Below, in pieces: positions 12,839 through 25,027 of a stretch of 64,000 nt of DNA. The position numbers were made by a program, and so were the translations under genes. The notes beneath the pieces are model-generated. The model did not search any database. It saw only the letters and a program-made list of their open reading frames with translations, and was not told the DNA's origin. Origin of the DNA: Sebastes aleutianus (lineage: Eukaryota; Chordata; Actinopteri; Perciformes; Sebastidae); contig CAKAKS010000031.1 in the NCBI GenBank assembly GCA_916700875.1, positions 7,022,977-7,086,976 of the forward strand, given 5' to 3'. Position 1 is the first letter of the stretch, and every line of letters begins with the position of its first letter.

Positions 12839-14277
12839 GTGCTGGTATTACTGCACATCGCCATTAAATATTAAAACATAAGGCTGGGAGTGCACTGGGG
12901 TAGACCTCCTGTTCCCCTTCCTCATCAAAAATAAAAGGACAGCAACTGTAAAGTATTTGGAAGATGGAAAAAGGAGAGGGGTCGTAAGAGAAAGGATTAT
13001 ACAGTAGCTGGAGGAAAACAGCAGGCAAATTATGGGCAAAACAGGCGAATTATTGAAATAAAAGATTAAAGTGATTATAAAAGTAAAACCGTTGTGGATA
13101 AATGATGAAGATTATGTTGGTTTTTTTTAGTTTAAGTACAAGAGCTGTAGGCTTTATAACACCTGCTGCCAAAACCGGGTCAGTTTTAAGTTGAAGTGTT
13201 GAGAAGAAAAGACGGATAGACTGTGGTGAAGTGAGGGTTAAAGGTCAGAAAGTGGAGCCACCCAGCTCGTAATGGCTTTAACCTCTGACCTGCAGCCGTG
13301 TCCTGAGTCGTCTCTTAATGCGGCATGAGTGACAGCTCGGCGGCGCTTCACATTCTTACGTCTGTGTCTCTAGCAGACAGAAGAGAAACTCGGATTTATG
13401 TCAATTTAATGTCCAGATTAAAACAGCAACAGCGAGATTCGCTCTATAATTCAAGTGTTACCTTTTCCCCACAATCTTATGATTTAAAATGCGTTGTCGC
13501 TATGATGCAAAATGTTGAAACTATACTTCCAAGAAGCCCCCTACTTCAGCCTGGCAATTGTGCTTCCTTGGAGCCAACAGTCCGGGTTTTCTCTCTAATG
13601 GAACAGAGGACTTGAAACGTGACTAATTGTTCTCTGTTTGTTTGTTAATGTGCCTCTTGTTCGATGCTGTTGGGAACAGATGTGCGTGATGAGCTTTGTG
13701 AAGTGGCGGAGATATGCGGTGGGACGAGCCTAATCAGTAGCACAATTATAAGTTGCGGAGTACATCATCTGCATGAGCTGAGGAGGAAAATAAAGTTGTT
13801 GTCGATTTGCTGTACATGCTGCAATCTTGAGCGTGCCTTTTTCAGAGCTAGAGATGAAAAAAGAGACCATGTGCCCCGGCTCAGCAGAGGAAACATCAAG
13901 AATAACTGACATTAAAGAACATCTGGTCTATAGCCGGACCAGCCTGTAAAAAGTGACAGGGGAGGAAGAGGGAGAGGTGTGTAGTGAGATGATGGGACTG
14001 AAATGAGGATGAATCTGTTGTTGAGGGATAAAAGGAGGTGACATACTCCCTGACCTCTTACCTGACCCCGTGTGGTGATGCCTGAGGACTTGTATGAAGG
14101 CCGCGACCTCAGAAATCAGTGTGATGGATGCCCCGGGCTTCCCCAGGATGGTCTGTGAACACCTACTGGGTCTATGTGGGAGATGTTCTAATCATGGGGC
14201 TTACTTCTTTTATTCAGCAAAATATGTTTTTTAGATATATTGCATTACACACATAGTCAGTTGTCTTGAAAAAGCTC
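11851..14277. other. Unannotated intronic sequence with one (TG)n microsatellite
   Basis: (TG)n at about 12807-12837; the 156-codon - strand ORF crossing it is a repeat artefact. Nothing else was recognised. Confidence 0.6.
12807..12837. repeat. (TG)n microsatellite
   Basis: About 15 TG units. Confidence 0.95.
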
Positions 14278-14281
14278 TTAA

Positions 14282-14675
14282 AGAGGACCTATTATGCTTT
14301 TGTGCTTTTTACCTTTCCCTTAGTGTGTTATATATATATTTTTTTGTGCATGTAAGAGGTCTGCAAAGGTAAAAGCCCAAACAGAAACACTGCTTCTGAA
14401 CTGCCTGAAATGCCTTGTTTGAAGTCCAGCCTTTTCTTCCGTAATGTGGTGATGTCACCAAGTAACACATTTGCATAATACCCGCCTAGCGGCTAGTTTG
14501 GCACGCCCTCAAACAAAGTAAATTAGAGCAGTTAGAGTTAATTAGAGTCCGAAGAGTTTGGTTCGGTTGACCAATCACAACAGAGTGGGCCAGCTGACCA
14601 ATCAGAGCAGACTGGGCTTCTAATAGAAACCCAAAATACAAGTATTCACCTGAAAATAAGCATAATAGGTCCTTT
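14282..14675. mobile_element. TTAA-bounded MITE, 394 bp
   Basis: Inverted ends AGAGGACCTATTATGCTT and AAGCATAATAGGTCCTTT, each next to TTAA (14278-14281 and 14676-14679). The TTAA duplication suggests piggyBac- or Kolobok-like mobilisation. No coding sequence. It lies only 48 bp from the hAT copy at 14724. Confidence 0.85.
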
Positions 14676-14723
14676 TTAAATTAGGCAGTATAGATTTTGT
14701 AGGTGACTATGTTGAGTAATTGC

Positions 14724-15432
14724 TAGGGCTGTCAAAGTTAACATGATAATAACGCATTAACGCAAATTTGTTTTAACACCACAAATTTCTTTTTAACGCA
14801 TTCAATCTTTCAGAGGTTGTAGCGGGTGCAGTTTTAAGGCCAGAGTGAAGATATCATTGTATCATATGAAACTAGAAAAAAACACAAGGAATCAATTGGT
14901 ACCAACCATGTCATACTAGCTTGTCGGGAAATAGGTTAAATAATGCCCCAAACCTACGCTAAATTTTGGCAAGGAAAAACTGGCATGGCCATTTTCAAAG
15001 GGGTCCCTTGACCTCTGACGTCAAGATATGTGAATGAAAATGGCTTCTATGGGTAACCACGAGTCTCCCCTTTATGATAATCACACGCAGTTTTGGGCAA
15101 GTCATTGTCAAGTCAGCACACTGACACAGCTGTTGTTGCCTTTTGGGCTTGAGTTTGCCATGTTATGATTTGAGCATATTTTTTTATGGACAATATTTGT
15201 CATTGTTTTGTGTTGTTAATTGATTTCCAATAATAAAGATATACATACATTTGCATAAAGCAGCATATCCACTCCCATGTTGATAAGAGTATTAAATACT
15301 TGACAAATCTCCCTTTAAGGTACATTTTGAACAGATAAAAAATGTGTGATTCATTTGCGATTAATAGTTATTAATCATGGACAATCATGCGATTCATTTG
15401 CAATTAAATATTTTATTAGATTGACAGCCTTA
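14724..15432 (+). mobile_element. hAT-type MITE family A, copy 1 (709 bp)
   Basis: Starts TAGGGCTGTCAAAGTTAAC and ends GATTGACAGCCTTA. Flanking duplications are GTAATTGC (14716-14723) and GTAATTAC (15433-15440), 7 of 8 identical. Internal landmarks shared with the other copies are GGTACCAACCATGTCATACT, GAGTCTCCCCTTTA and CTCCCATGTTGATAAGAGTA. Non-autonomous. Its right flank reappears inside copy 2. Confidence 0.93.
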
Positions 15433-15440
15433 GTAATTAC

Positions 15441-18184
15441 ACATGGATTTTATACCATAACCTCTTAAATTCACAGCGAGACTTTCATTTAGTTTCCTGG
15501 GCGACCTCACATTAACCCTTTAGCTAATTATTTTGTCATGAAATATGTTCCAAATGAATACAGTCTTCCCTAAAAAAGATGTTTTTGATGTTCACAGCAG
15601 ATTGCAGATGTGATAACGCTCAGGGGAAGCAGTGTGTGAGTTTAGATTCCCGTCCAGCAGATCACACATATTTTTTTTTCTCTGAGTGCTGCTGTGGCCT
15701 TTGGCACACCGCAGTCTGGCGTCGGGTCCTGGATGGCACCCGAAATGCACCAGGTCTCGAGGTTATGTTCGAGCGGCGCACAGCTTGGCAGTAGAGGACA
15801 CACCGACTCCTCTGTCACTGCTGCAGCATAGAAACACACATTAAACTGTGGCGTCGCCAGGCTTCATATCATCCAGATTAAACACTATTTGTCAAGTACA
15901 TCTCACCAAAAGCGTTATTGCATTGGGATATTTGGTGGGTGGAGTCGCATTAATAACATAATATGAGATGCATGTTCTTTGCTCAGCTCATCCCCCAGTG
16001 AATTTATAATGCTTGTGTCTCTAACTAAAAAGAGTAAACTCACTATACTTCAGTTCCTGTGTGGTTAGATTAACGCTTATTTGCTTTTTTAAAACTTCTT
16101 TCCTTATTAGAGTTTTTTTCCCCTCCACCTTCTCTCTCTTTAGCTTATCACCTTCCATTCGCTTCCCTATCCCCCATCAACCTCTGAGACTGAGAGTCTT
16201 TACTGCTTATAAAGGCTGATTTACACCTTTATGCTGATGCGTACCTTCACCATAGGTGTCTGAAATGCCTGCCTCCATTAAATTAGACACAAGGCCTTTG
16301 CATGCTACAAGCCAGCGTTTAATTGGTCTGCCTGGTCTTCATTATAGTTCCTCACAAAAATCGTAGAGGTCATAATTTTTCCTTTTTAAGGTTTGTAGCT
16401 AAATTTACTTTTGTTCATCTAGAAATGTCAGAGCAAACCTTCACTCTTCTCCGTTATTGTATCACAAAGTGAACATGAAAGAATGTAAATGCTAATACTT
16501 TGGGGCTTTTCTCAAGAGACGAATGCATTTTAAGTTGCGACAATAAAAAAGGTGAAGGCTGCGGTGCTATAAATCATTTGCTACTATTTTGGCACCTAGA
16601 GCATTGCTATGTGAATACAGAGGTACAATTCAGGCTTAAAATGAGGCTTTCCATATGTAAGGAAATAGTTCAGGTCCTTCCTCTCCCTTCCCTGATTAGA
16701 ATAATGGAAAACCCAAACTGAACCTCAGCAAGTTCAGATTCCTCCAATGAAACACAAATCTCTGCAGGCTGTCTGGAAAGGCCACACATCTAAATTGCAT
16801 TTTTTACCACGCACTTCACACCACTTTTGTGTTGTGAATGCAGAAAGGACCCTCTCTGCCATATATAATGGAGATTTTGAAGTGTGTGTATCATGCCTTC
16901 TTCTCCGCGTGTGTACATTGCGTGCATGCTTTTGTTTGCATGTCCGCACCCGGTGTGAAAAGCTCTCTTCGTGGAGTGTGACACGCCGAGTGTGTCCCCG
17001 GCAGTGTGTAGGAGATAATGGCAGCAGACAGAGGCTAATGTAAAGTCCCATAAACGGTAATAGATCCTGTGGGGATGCAGAGCTGATATGAAACTTGTAG
17101 GGCCACTCTCATGGTATATTGCCTTTAATATGGCGCTGTTGACACACTGCACAGCACATGATAGGCATGTTTGGAAGAACAGCAGGAATATGACACGACT
17201 ATATTAAAAAGACATTAGGAAAATATGACCCCGGTGCTGGGAGACGCTCAGCGCTGAGCCGCATACAGTCCCCTTGTCAGTACACGGAAAATCAGTTTTG
17301 GTTTTTAATAGTTTTAGATTATTCCAGTGTGTAGGAGATAGGATGTGATATGATGCTGATTTTATCAGTCTTCCCTCCAGAACTGTGTCATTAATCTGAG
17401 CGCACATTCTTTATTACCCCTATTATTAACACAACGACAGACAAATAGATACAATCCGGCGCCTCTGGTGTTCTTTTTCTGTGTTTCATGGAGGACGCCG
17501 GGCTCTTCATAGTCTCAGTGATTATAGCAAAGTTATGATAATGTTTAGCGTAGTCAGGGACAGTGGTGCTCGCATCACCAGATCAGACCATTAATCATTC
17601 TGTCGAGAACAGAGGGAGGCAGGACCGGAGAGGGGGGTCGGTTTGGAGGGGGGTCGGCGTAGGGGGCAGTGACAGTTTGGCAAGGTGATGTGAGCTGAAC
17701 TACTAGCCTGTGGAGAAGTCCCCCCCCCTCCCTCACCATCTCTCCTTCTGTAGCTACCACTCTCTGTCTCTCTGTCACCTTCTTCTCTCTTACCAGCCAT
17801 GTTTTCATCCCCTCTATTAAGGCAGTGTTTACCCCCCGGTGTGTATCTCCTGGGTCCGACTGTCACTCACACTGCTGAGTGTTAGAAAGCACATGTCATG
17901 TGGAGATGGGACATATTGAATTTTTTCAGATGTGTGTGTGTAACAATTGATATGTGGGTGCAGTATAGTACAAACAGTATTTGTGGGAAGGACATTAATC
18001 CAAATTTATCATATTACCGGCATCCCTAATCGACTTAAATTTACTCACATAGCAATTTTAATAAATGTCTATAAACTGACAACCAATCAGCCAACAGCAC
18101 AGTGTCTTTTAAAGGTCATGCTGTAATAAAATAAGTATTTAATAAGACTCGGAGTCTGATGACATGCTGGTGGCTCTGTGAGGT
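15441..18184. other. Unannotated intronic sequence
   Basis: 15441-15491 is the host flank that also occurs inside the element at 23834. 17610-17690 is G-rich with several G runs. No exon or RNA was recognised; the overlapping ORFs at 16734-17152 are on opposite strands and have no recognisable domain. Confidence 0.6.
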
Positions 18185-18185
18185 T

Positions 18186-18712
18186 GTACCATAGACTGTA
18201 GGCTATATAAGAAGTGGACATAGTCGCTGTGATGTCACCCATTGGTTTGTGGACTATAGTTTTGAAGCCTCAAGTTCAGCATTATCTTGTTTTTTTTCAA
18301 CCAGGAATGACTCGAGAGGGTGGAGAAGACATTTTTAGGCGACCAAAAATGTTACAATTAACTTTCATGAACTGAAAACACACTGTGAAAGGGTTAAAGC
18401 AATAAGAAAACACTGAAAACTCCTAGTCACGCCCTAAAGCATCCCCTGCTTTATGGTCTATTTGACTCTAAATGGGATCATAATTTACTGAATGAACATC
18501 ATGCTGTATTGAAGAAGACTTGAAACTAGCGATTGAGACCATACAGTCATGTTTACAATGTTTACTGAGGTAATAAATCAAGTGAGAAGTAGGCTCAGTT
18601 TCTCATAGACTTCTATACAATCAGACTTCTTTTTGCAACCAGAGAAGTCGCCCCCTGCTGGCTTTTAGAAAGAATGCACGTTTAAGGCACTTCTGTATTG
18701 GCTTCACTCATC
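18186..18712 (+). repeat. Dispersed repeat family C, copy 2
   Basis: Begins ATAGACTGTAGGCTATATAA, runs through GATGTCACCCATTGGTTTGT, GAAAACACACTGTGAAAGGG, TCGCCCCCTGCTGGCTTTTA and ends near TATTGGCTTCACTC. Matches 1-408 (opposite strand) and 42056-42620. Confidence 0.88.
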
Positions 18713-18721
18713 CGACTCGTC

Positions 18722-19026
18722 AATGTGCTAACATGCTCACATCAACAATGCTAATATTATGTTAAGCAGGTTTTTTTCCTTCTTCTTTTTTACCCATTTG
18801 CTTCTTTTTTTTGTTGCCTGTAGGCTAATTGGTCATAAACCAAAGTATTTTGACCTGCTGATGATGCAAGATGATAAAATCAGGGCATCTCCAAAGTCAT
18901 AGAAATTCATCCAATTGGGACCATGACAGTCTATACAAATTTGAATGCAATCCATTCCATAGCATAGCAGGACGAAAGTGGCCGACCGACATTGCCATCC
19001 TATATGGAGTCACACTGCTAGCTTGT
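18722..19026 (+). repeat. Dispersed repeat family G, longer copy
   Basis: GCTAACATGCTCACATC, GGTCATAAACCAAAGTATTT, AATGCAATCCATTCCATAGC and GACCGACATTGCCATCC are blocks of a common percomorph repeat, in the family order. It directly follows a family C copy, as at 440-590. Confidence 0.65.
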
Positions 19027-20602
19027 TGATTATTGAGGTAAATGTAGGCTAATCTTGTTACTGATTTTAGGTCATATCATCCAGAATTATATCCCTGTTT
19101 ATGTATTTGTACACGTGTGTTTATCTCTGTGTGCATGTGAGTCTGCTGCACAGGCATCACTTGCAAACTTAATCGCAGTTAGTTCACTGTGCAGTCAGAT
19201 TCTGTGCTTTTTTTTTGTGATTACTGACTAATATGATCCGACAGTAAATGTCACTGTAGCGGCTCCTTCGTCGTAGCTGTCAAGTGAAAACCTTTCATGT
19301 TTTAAATTTAGTTAGAGGATTACATGCTCTTTAATGGGATGAGAGAAACGTGCACACCCTAGTTGATTCATGAAACCGTTTCCAAACCCGATTTAGATAA
19401 ATTCAAAAAACACACAGTCATCGAACTAAAAATGAATAAAAACAATACTGTAAGCTCACGCCTTACATGACGAGTTGTCGTGTAATTACTCACAACCGTC
19501 TGACAGCTGAAAACAATATTGTTTATTTCTTCGGTAAAGCTGCTTTGGATGTCAAGTGCACTGCTTTTAGCTCCCATGGGCCCGGGTAAAAAAAACAAAA
19601 CCTTGTGTGGAATCCTGATACGAGCTGGAAACAGCAGTGGTCATTCCTCAACACAACCGCGGGGATAATTGGTTTTTAGGAAAACATCCTTTGGTAGATT
19701 TTCAAACATTCTGAAAGGTTCATCCCTGCGTGTGTACTCTTTGATCTGTCAGCTTGATTTCCCTGTGAAGTTTCTGCGTGTACATTGTGTGTCTGCATTA
19801 GTGTGAGTCGTTGAATGCGTGCTCCTGGGTGGGCATGCGTGTGCAGTATACATGCATGTGTATTATTCCATGACTGAAGGCCATGTGTGTGTAGGAGTGT
19901 GTAACAGTGACATCAAGGGCTCGCCATAGACAGGAACCTCGGGGAGTTGCATCAGCGTGGCAGCCAGACACGCTTCCTATCTGATGTGGCTGTCATGTCT
20001 AATTTAACCTTTGAGCCTATAACCTTATTTATAGAATCAAATATATAATGGTAGTCATCATTAGAAAAAACTACAATCATTTTTTAAAAAATGTCTCTCT
20101 CCATTTCATCCCTCTCGCCGCCTTTTTCTCGCTCCGGTTTACTAGTGAGGATTCTTCTGTGTCAGTCGTGTTTTAAACACCTGCTTTGAGAACAGAGATC
20201 AGTCGTGTGGAAAAGCCCAACAGAAGCCTTCAAGGGCTGCGGATCACAGGCAAAGTCAAATATTTGGGTATGGAGCGGTGGGGAGGTGCACAGAAGAAAT
20301 CTTTTCATCCCTCCTCCCCAGATGAGGATTTCTGCAGCTGTCAGAATGCATCTGAGGGTTTTTGGGGGGGAATGAGTCCCGGCAGGTGACGGGGGTGAGA
20401 TACATAGAGGCTGATTACAATATCCCTCTGTTTGGCCAAGCTGCTCACCATTGTTGCCGTAAAGGGAAATAATTTAAAGCTTCAGCTGTCATATTCCTTC
20501 TGTACATCATCCATACTGAAAGAAGGTTTTAGTTTGTATCTGCAAACATCTCTCTCCTTCCTGTTAGTGCCAGAGAGAAGACAGACCATTGCTATTATAC
20601 CA
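19027..20602. other. Unannotated intronic sequence
   Basis: No exon, RNA gene or repeat family recognised; GT-rich patches near 19740-19900 only. Confidence 0.55.
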
Positions 20603-20610
20603 ATCTAATG

Positions 20611-21168
20611 TAGGGGTGTAAATCACAAGTTTCATCACAATATGATATTATATAGATTGTTTGGACAACGATATTTTGCTGATATTATGAAGTCTGCCAC
20701 GATACAATTGCGATTAAATTCCGTTCAGCGGCCTGCTATCGATATGAGATGATATCATACTGTATAGCTATTTGTCACAACCAGTTACTTACCAGTTATT
20801 TATATAAACTCACAAAACAAACAACTTAAATATGATTTGACAATTTTATTGCTTGGCTCTTCCAGACATTTAAATGAAAATCACTTTATCCTTTTTAATA
20901 AAAAGAATACAAATAGACATCCTGTTGTTAAAGTGCCACATTTTTCATGTTTAAGCACCGTTTGAATGTTTAGGAAGGAGGTGCGCTTGGACGGAAATGG
21001 TGACAGACGTGCCATATAGGGGAATAAAGAAATACAGGCGTCATCTTAAAGATGATGATATATATCAATGTTTTCACTTTGCATCGATGATATTGGATGA
21101 CATTGGATCGTTGATCATTAAATCTCCCCATTAACATCGATCCATATTGATGTATCGATACACCCCTA
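20611..21168. mobile_element. hAT-type MITE, 558 bp
   Basis: Ends TAGGGGTGTAAATCA and GTATCGATACACCCCTA, flanked by a perfect 8-bp duplication ATCTAATG (20603-20610 and 21169-21176). The interior is AT-rich with ATCGAT/GATATC words near both ends and no transposase. The intact duplication suggests a fairly recent insertion. Confidence 0.95.
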
Positions 21169-21666
21169 ATCTAATGTATATTGTATGTTTGAAAAGCCTC
21201 ATTGGAAACAAACTAAAAAAGTCATTGGAAGAAGTTGCTGGTAGGGTGCCAAGCAAGTAATCCAGTTGCTTGCTCTGTATTCTTACATTTCTTTTTTCTA
21301 TATTGGCATCAATTTTAAATTAATAACAACAATACTAGTTCATTTTGAGCCCAAATCCACTTTCAAAAGGTGTCTCAAAAGCCTGTGAAACCACAAACCT
21401 GTCGCTGTAAAGTGTGTTCTGTCTTCGAGTTCGCTGATAAGACTATCGTATTGGCCTCAAATTGAAACAGGGAAAGTGGAGAGTTTCAAAATGTCCACCC
21501 GAGGGCCTGTTAGATAATTTTTAGGGGGAGAGTAGAAGCACTCCAATCATTATGATACTGCTGTGCAATTGCCTTTTAATGCAGACAATTTAAAAAGCAG
21601 CACAGGTGGAGGATACAATAAGTGAGACCTGGATGTCACACTGTGACACTTTTAACTGCACTTTAA

Positions 21667-22158
21667 AGAAACAGTGTGTAACATTACAGGGGATCTATTA
21701 GCAGAAATGGAATATAATATTCATAACTATGTTTTTCATTAGTGTATAATCACCTGAAACTAAGAATTGTGTTTTTTATTAGCTTAGAATGAGCCCTTCA
21801 TATCTAAATCGGGAGCTGGTCTTGGTCCTCCGCCAGGTTTCTACAGTAGCCCAGAACAGACAAACCAAACACCGGCTCTAGAGAGAGCCTTTTGCTTTTG
21901 TACGTTTCTGAAGGCCTCCGTAGTTCTCCGACACGCTTGTGAAACTGCGGTGACGTGAGCCGCAGAGTGCAAACCGTGGTACTGCCAACCGTCGTCTGAC
22001 CGTTGCTCCTAAAGTGTTATTATAGTAAGGATGGCCTCTGAGCGAGGCGAATGGCGTTACCACGGTTTTGCACTCGCCGGCTCACGTTACCGCAGTCGTG
22101 GAAAGGGAGGAGTGAGTGGAGGGGTACTAGATGCTGCCAAAACCTCCACACTGTACCT
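21667..22158 (+). mobile_element. TTAA-bounded element family B, copy 1 (492 bp)
   Basis: Ends AGAAACAGTGTGTAAC and CACACTGTACCT next to TTAA (21663-21666, 22159-22162). The interior contains GTGTATAATCACCTGAAACT and GCCGGCTCACGTTACCGCAG, shared in inverted orientation with 37680-38194. Inner GCAGAGTGCAAACCGTGGTA and CCACGGTTTTGCACTCGCCG form a second inverted repeat. Abundant percomorph repeat; non-coding. Confidence 0.85.
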
Positions 22159-22162
22159 TTAA

Positions 22163-23825
22163 GTGCTGGAATCTTGAACAATGAGGCAACTGTATCAGAT
22201 AGTTGTGGTGAAAAGAGAGAGCTAAACTTTACATGAGCTTTAGGTAGTCACCACAGATGCAAGAAGCCAAGATGCCGCATATGATCCCCGTCTCGGCAGG
22301 CTTACCGAGGTCTTGAGAACAGATTTGGCTCCAAAAAAGGGTGGAAACACAGAGGGCTTTTGTAACCAATAAAATCACATTAGGAAGAACTTGAGAACTA
22401 ATCACTGGTACCATCTCCAAATGTACAGCCAATTGAATGGGCTTGCAACGGGATTTACAAGATCACTTTATCCCTGAACTCGACGAGACTGAGCTTTTGC
22501 CAAAAGAGCACTTTGGGGATCTTTCAGTAAGAGCTGCATAGATATGCTGCTGGGAAAAAGGACATTGGGGCAGCTTGAAAAAATGGTGGATGGATGCATT
22601 TTAGCTCTCATTATCATAGTATATATTAAACGCTGACAAACAGAAGGTATGAAAGAGAATAATCTGCATTGCTACCCCGTAGACGAACCTCATTTCAGCT
22701 GCTTGTATGTGCAGCAGGGTTCGGTTATGAAACCAGGATAATTGGCTGAGTTTCTTTATGTCTGTTGCCTGCTGTCATCTCTCTGCTCCAGTATTTTAGA
22801 TATCTGCCACTGGGGAGTGTCAAAGAGATGTATGCGGTGGAGATGAGAAGGGGCAGCATCCACTTTTTTTTTTAGAGACTGCGGAGCTATCGCTAGCTGC
22901 GGCTATTTATCTGCATTTCCCTGTGGGTGACAGGGAATGTGGCTGAGCTCCGTCCTTGGAAGTGGGTGAGCAGCGGACAGGCTGGGAGTCAGACAGATGC
23001 CCTCAGCTTACCACAGATCATTAATGCATGAGGAAGATGGAGATGGGCAGTATCCTGTTCCACTGGAGAAAAGGTCACAGCCAGTGGAGACGGCAGAGGA
23101 AAGACAACATGAGTTGAGAGTGCAGGAAGATGCAGAGGATAGAAGTAAGATAAGTCGAAGGGAGGGAGGATAGAAAACTGGACTATGAGGAAGAATGGCG
23201 ATGGTATGTCTTTGCACACTCATGTGTATGGATGCATACTTGTGCATGTACAGTATGTACTGGTATATGCGCATATGTGTTTTAGCATTTTACATTAGAT
23301 AGCAGAATATCTGATTTAACCTTTGAATCTATAACTACATTTACATGAACTGCAGGAACTAACCAACCTATTGACCTTTTTCCAAACAAGACATTTTTTT
23401 AATAAAGCTGTTTTCATGGTGTGTTAATAGAACCACTCCATTCATATTCCCATCTACATGCTGAGGAACAGAACTAAATCAATGTCGGCAGATGGTCCCT
23501 CCACTCCAGTAATTCTGTTGTGTTGTGGCTTCGGTTTGTCCTTGTAGGCATCTTCATGCAAATTTTGCAAAAGCACAACGCTTTGAGCAATTCTTGTCAA
23601 GGGAATACATGAGAGTATATTTTTATGCTGGTGAAGAATCACAAAGGTGATTCCCTTGGGATTAACAACACGAACACACAGGGAGTTTGTCCTTACGAAC
23701 GCTCGTAAATGACAAAACAACGGAAAGAGACACCGTTGCATGTATCACCGGGAGAGATTCTGTAGTGTGTGTTGTCAAGCCAGAATGCCACAAGATGCCA
23801 AATAGAGATCCGTGGTTGGATAAAG
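22163..23825. other. Unannotated intronic sequence
   Basis: No recognisable exon or element. Overlapping ORFs in several frames at 22989-23274 and 23454-23741 lack domains. Confidence 0.55.
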
Positions 23826-23833
23826 GTCTATAC

Positions 23834-24680
23834 TAGGGGTGTCAAAGTTAACGCAAATTTATTCTAACACCACTAATTTCTTTAATGCATTAACGCAACT
23901 TGGTTTTGGTTGGCAACTAGGTTGTCGCATGCTCAGTTTTAAAGCTAGAGTGAAGATACTTGCATCATATAAAACTAGAAGGAATCCATTGGTACCAACC
24001 ATGTCATACTAGCTTGTCGCTAAATTTTGGCGAGGAAAAACTGGCATGGCCCTTTTCCAAGGTGTTCCTTGACCTCTGACCTCAACATAAGTGAATGAAA
24101 ATGGGTTCTTTGGGTACCCACGAGTCTCCCCTTTACAGACATGCCCACTTTATGCTAATCCCCTGCAGGTTAGGGGCAAGTCATAGTCAAGTCAGCACAC
24201 TGACACACTGACAGCTGTTGTTGCCTGTTGGGCTTCAGTTTGCCATGTTATGATTTGAGCATTTTTTTTATGCTAAATGCAGTACCTGTGAGGGTTTCTG
24301 AACAATATTTGTCATTGTTTTGTGTTGTTAATTGATTTCCAATAATAAATATATACACTGATTTGTAAAAAGCAAGCATATTTGCCCACTCCCATGTTGA
24401 TAAGAGTATTAAATACTTGACAAATCTCTCTTTAAGGAACATTTTGAACAGATAAAAAATGTGTGATTCATTTGCTATTAATCATGGACAATCATGCGAT
24501 GAATTCAATTAAATATTTTATTCGATTGACAGCCCTAATAATTGCACATGGATTTTATACCATAACCTGTTAAATTCACAGCAAGACTTTCATTTTGTTA
24601 ATTGGCGATTAATCACAGTTAACTGTGGACAATCATGCGATTAATCAAGATTAAACATTTTGAATCGATTGACAGCCTTA
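23834..24680 (+). mobile_element. hAT-type MITE family A, copy 2, compound with captured flank (847 bp)
   Basis: Starts TAGGGGTGTCAAAGTTAAC. A first family-type end (TTCGATTGACAGCCCTA) occurs at 24521-24537, but the target duplication is not there. Instead ~59 bp related to the flank of copy 1 (24538-24596) and a second terminal stretch (about 24604-24680, ending ATCGATTGACAGCCTTA) follow, and the perfect 8-bp duplication GTCTATAC (23826-23833, 24681-24688) encloses the whole. So the unit that inserted was the compound form. Confidence 0.9.
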
Positions 24681-24764
24681 GTCTATACATGTTTAAATCC
24701 AGAGATTTAGTTCAGTATGGCACTTCAACAGAAAGTTGAGGGACTTGCAAGAGACGGGTCAAAT

Positions 24765-25027
24765 TGAATGCAGCAGCCGCCAAGATGTTCTGACTTTAAT
24801 CCAAAGACACTGGAACCTACACTTCCCATAATGCAACTCAATAACGTGTTTTGTTAGACCCTCTCGGCCTGCGAATTTGGACTACAAGTTGAGCTACCTG
24901 GTTGATGTCTCTTGAGTAATGTCCTCAGACTCGACAGAAGACATTGTTCAATTGTTTTCATAAGCTGTGTAGTCCTCGCTGTTACTATTAAATTGACTTT
25001 GCACAACTGGTGGAGTGTCCCTTTAAT
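24765..25027 (+). repeat. Dispersed teleost repeat, partial
   Basis: TACACTTCCCATAATGCAAC, GGACTACAAGTTGAGCTA, ATAAGCTGTGTAGTCCTCGC and CTGGTGGAGTGTCCCTTTAA are blocks I recognise from a common percomorph repeat, in its usual order with deletions. Class uncertain. Confidence 0.55.

Noticed and set aside
12394..12864. 156-codon - strand ORF
   Set aside because: N-terminal Thr-His run is the (TG)n microsatellite; the remainder has no recognisable domain.
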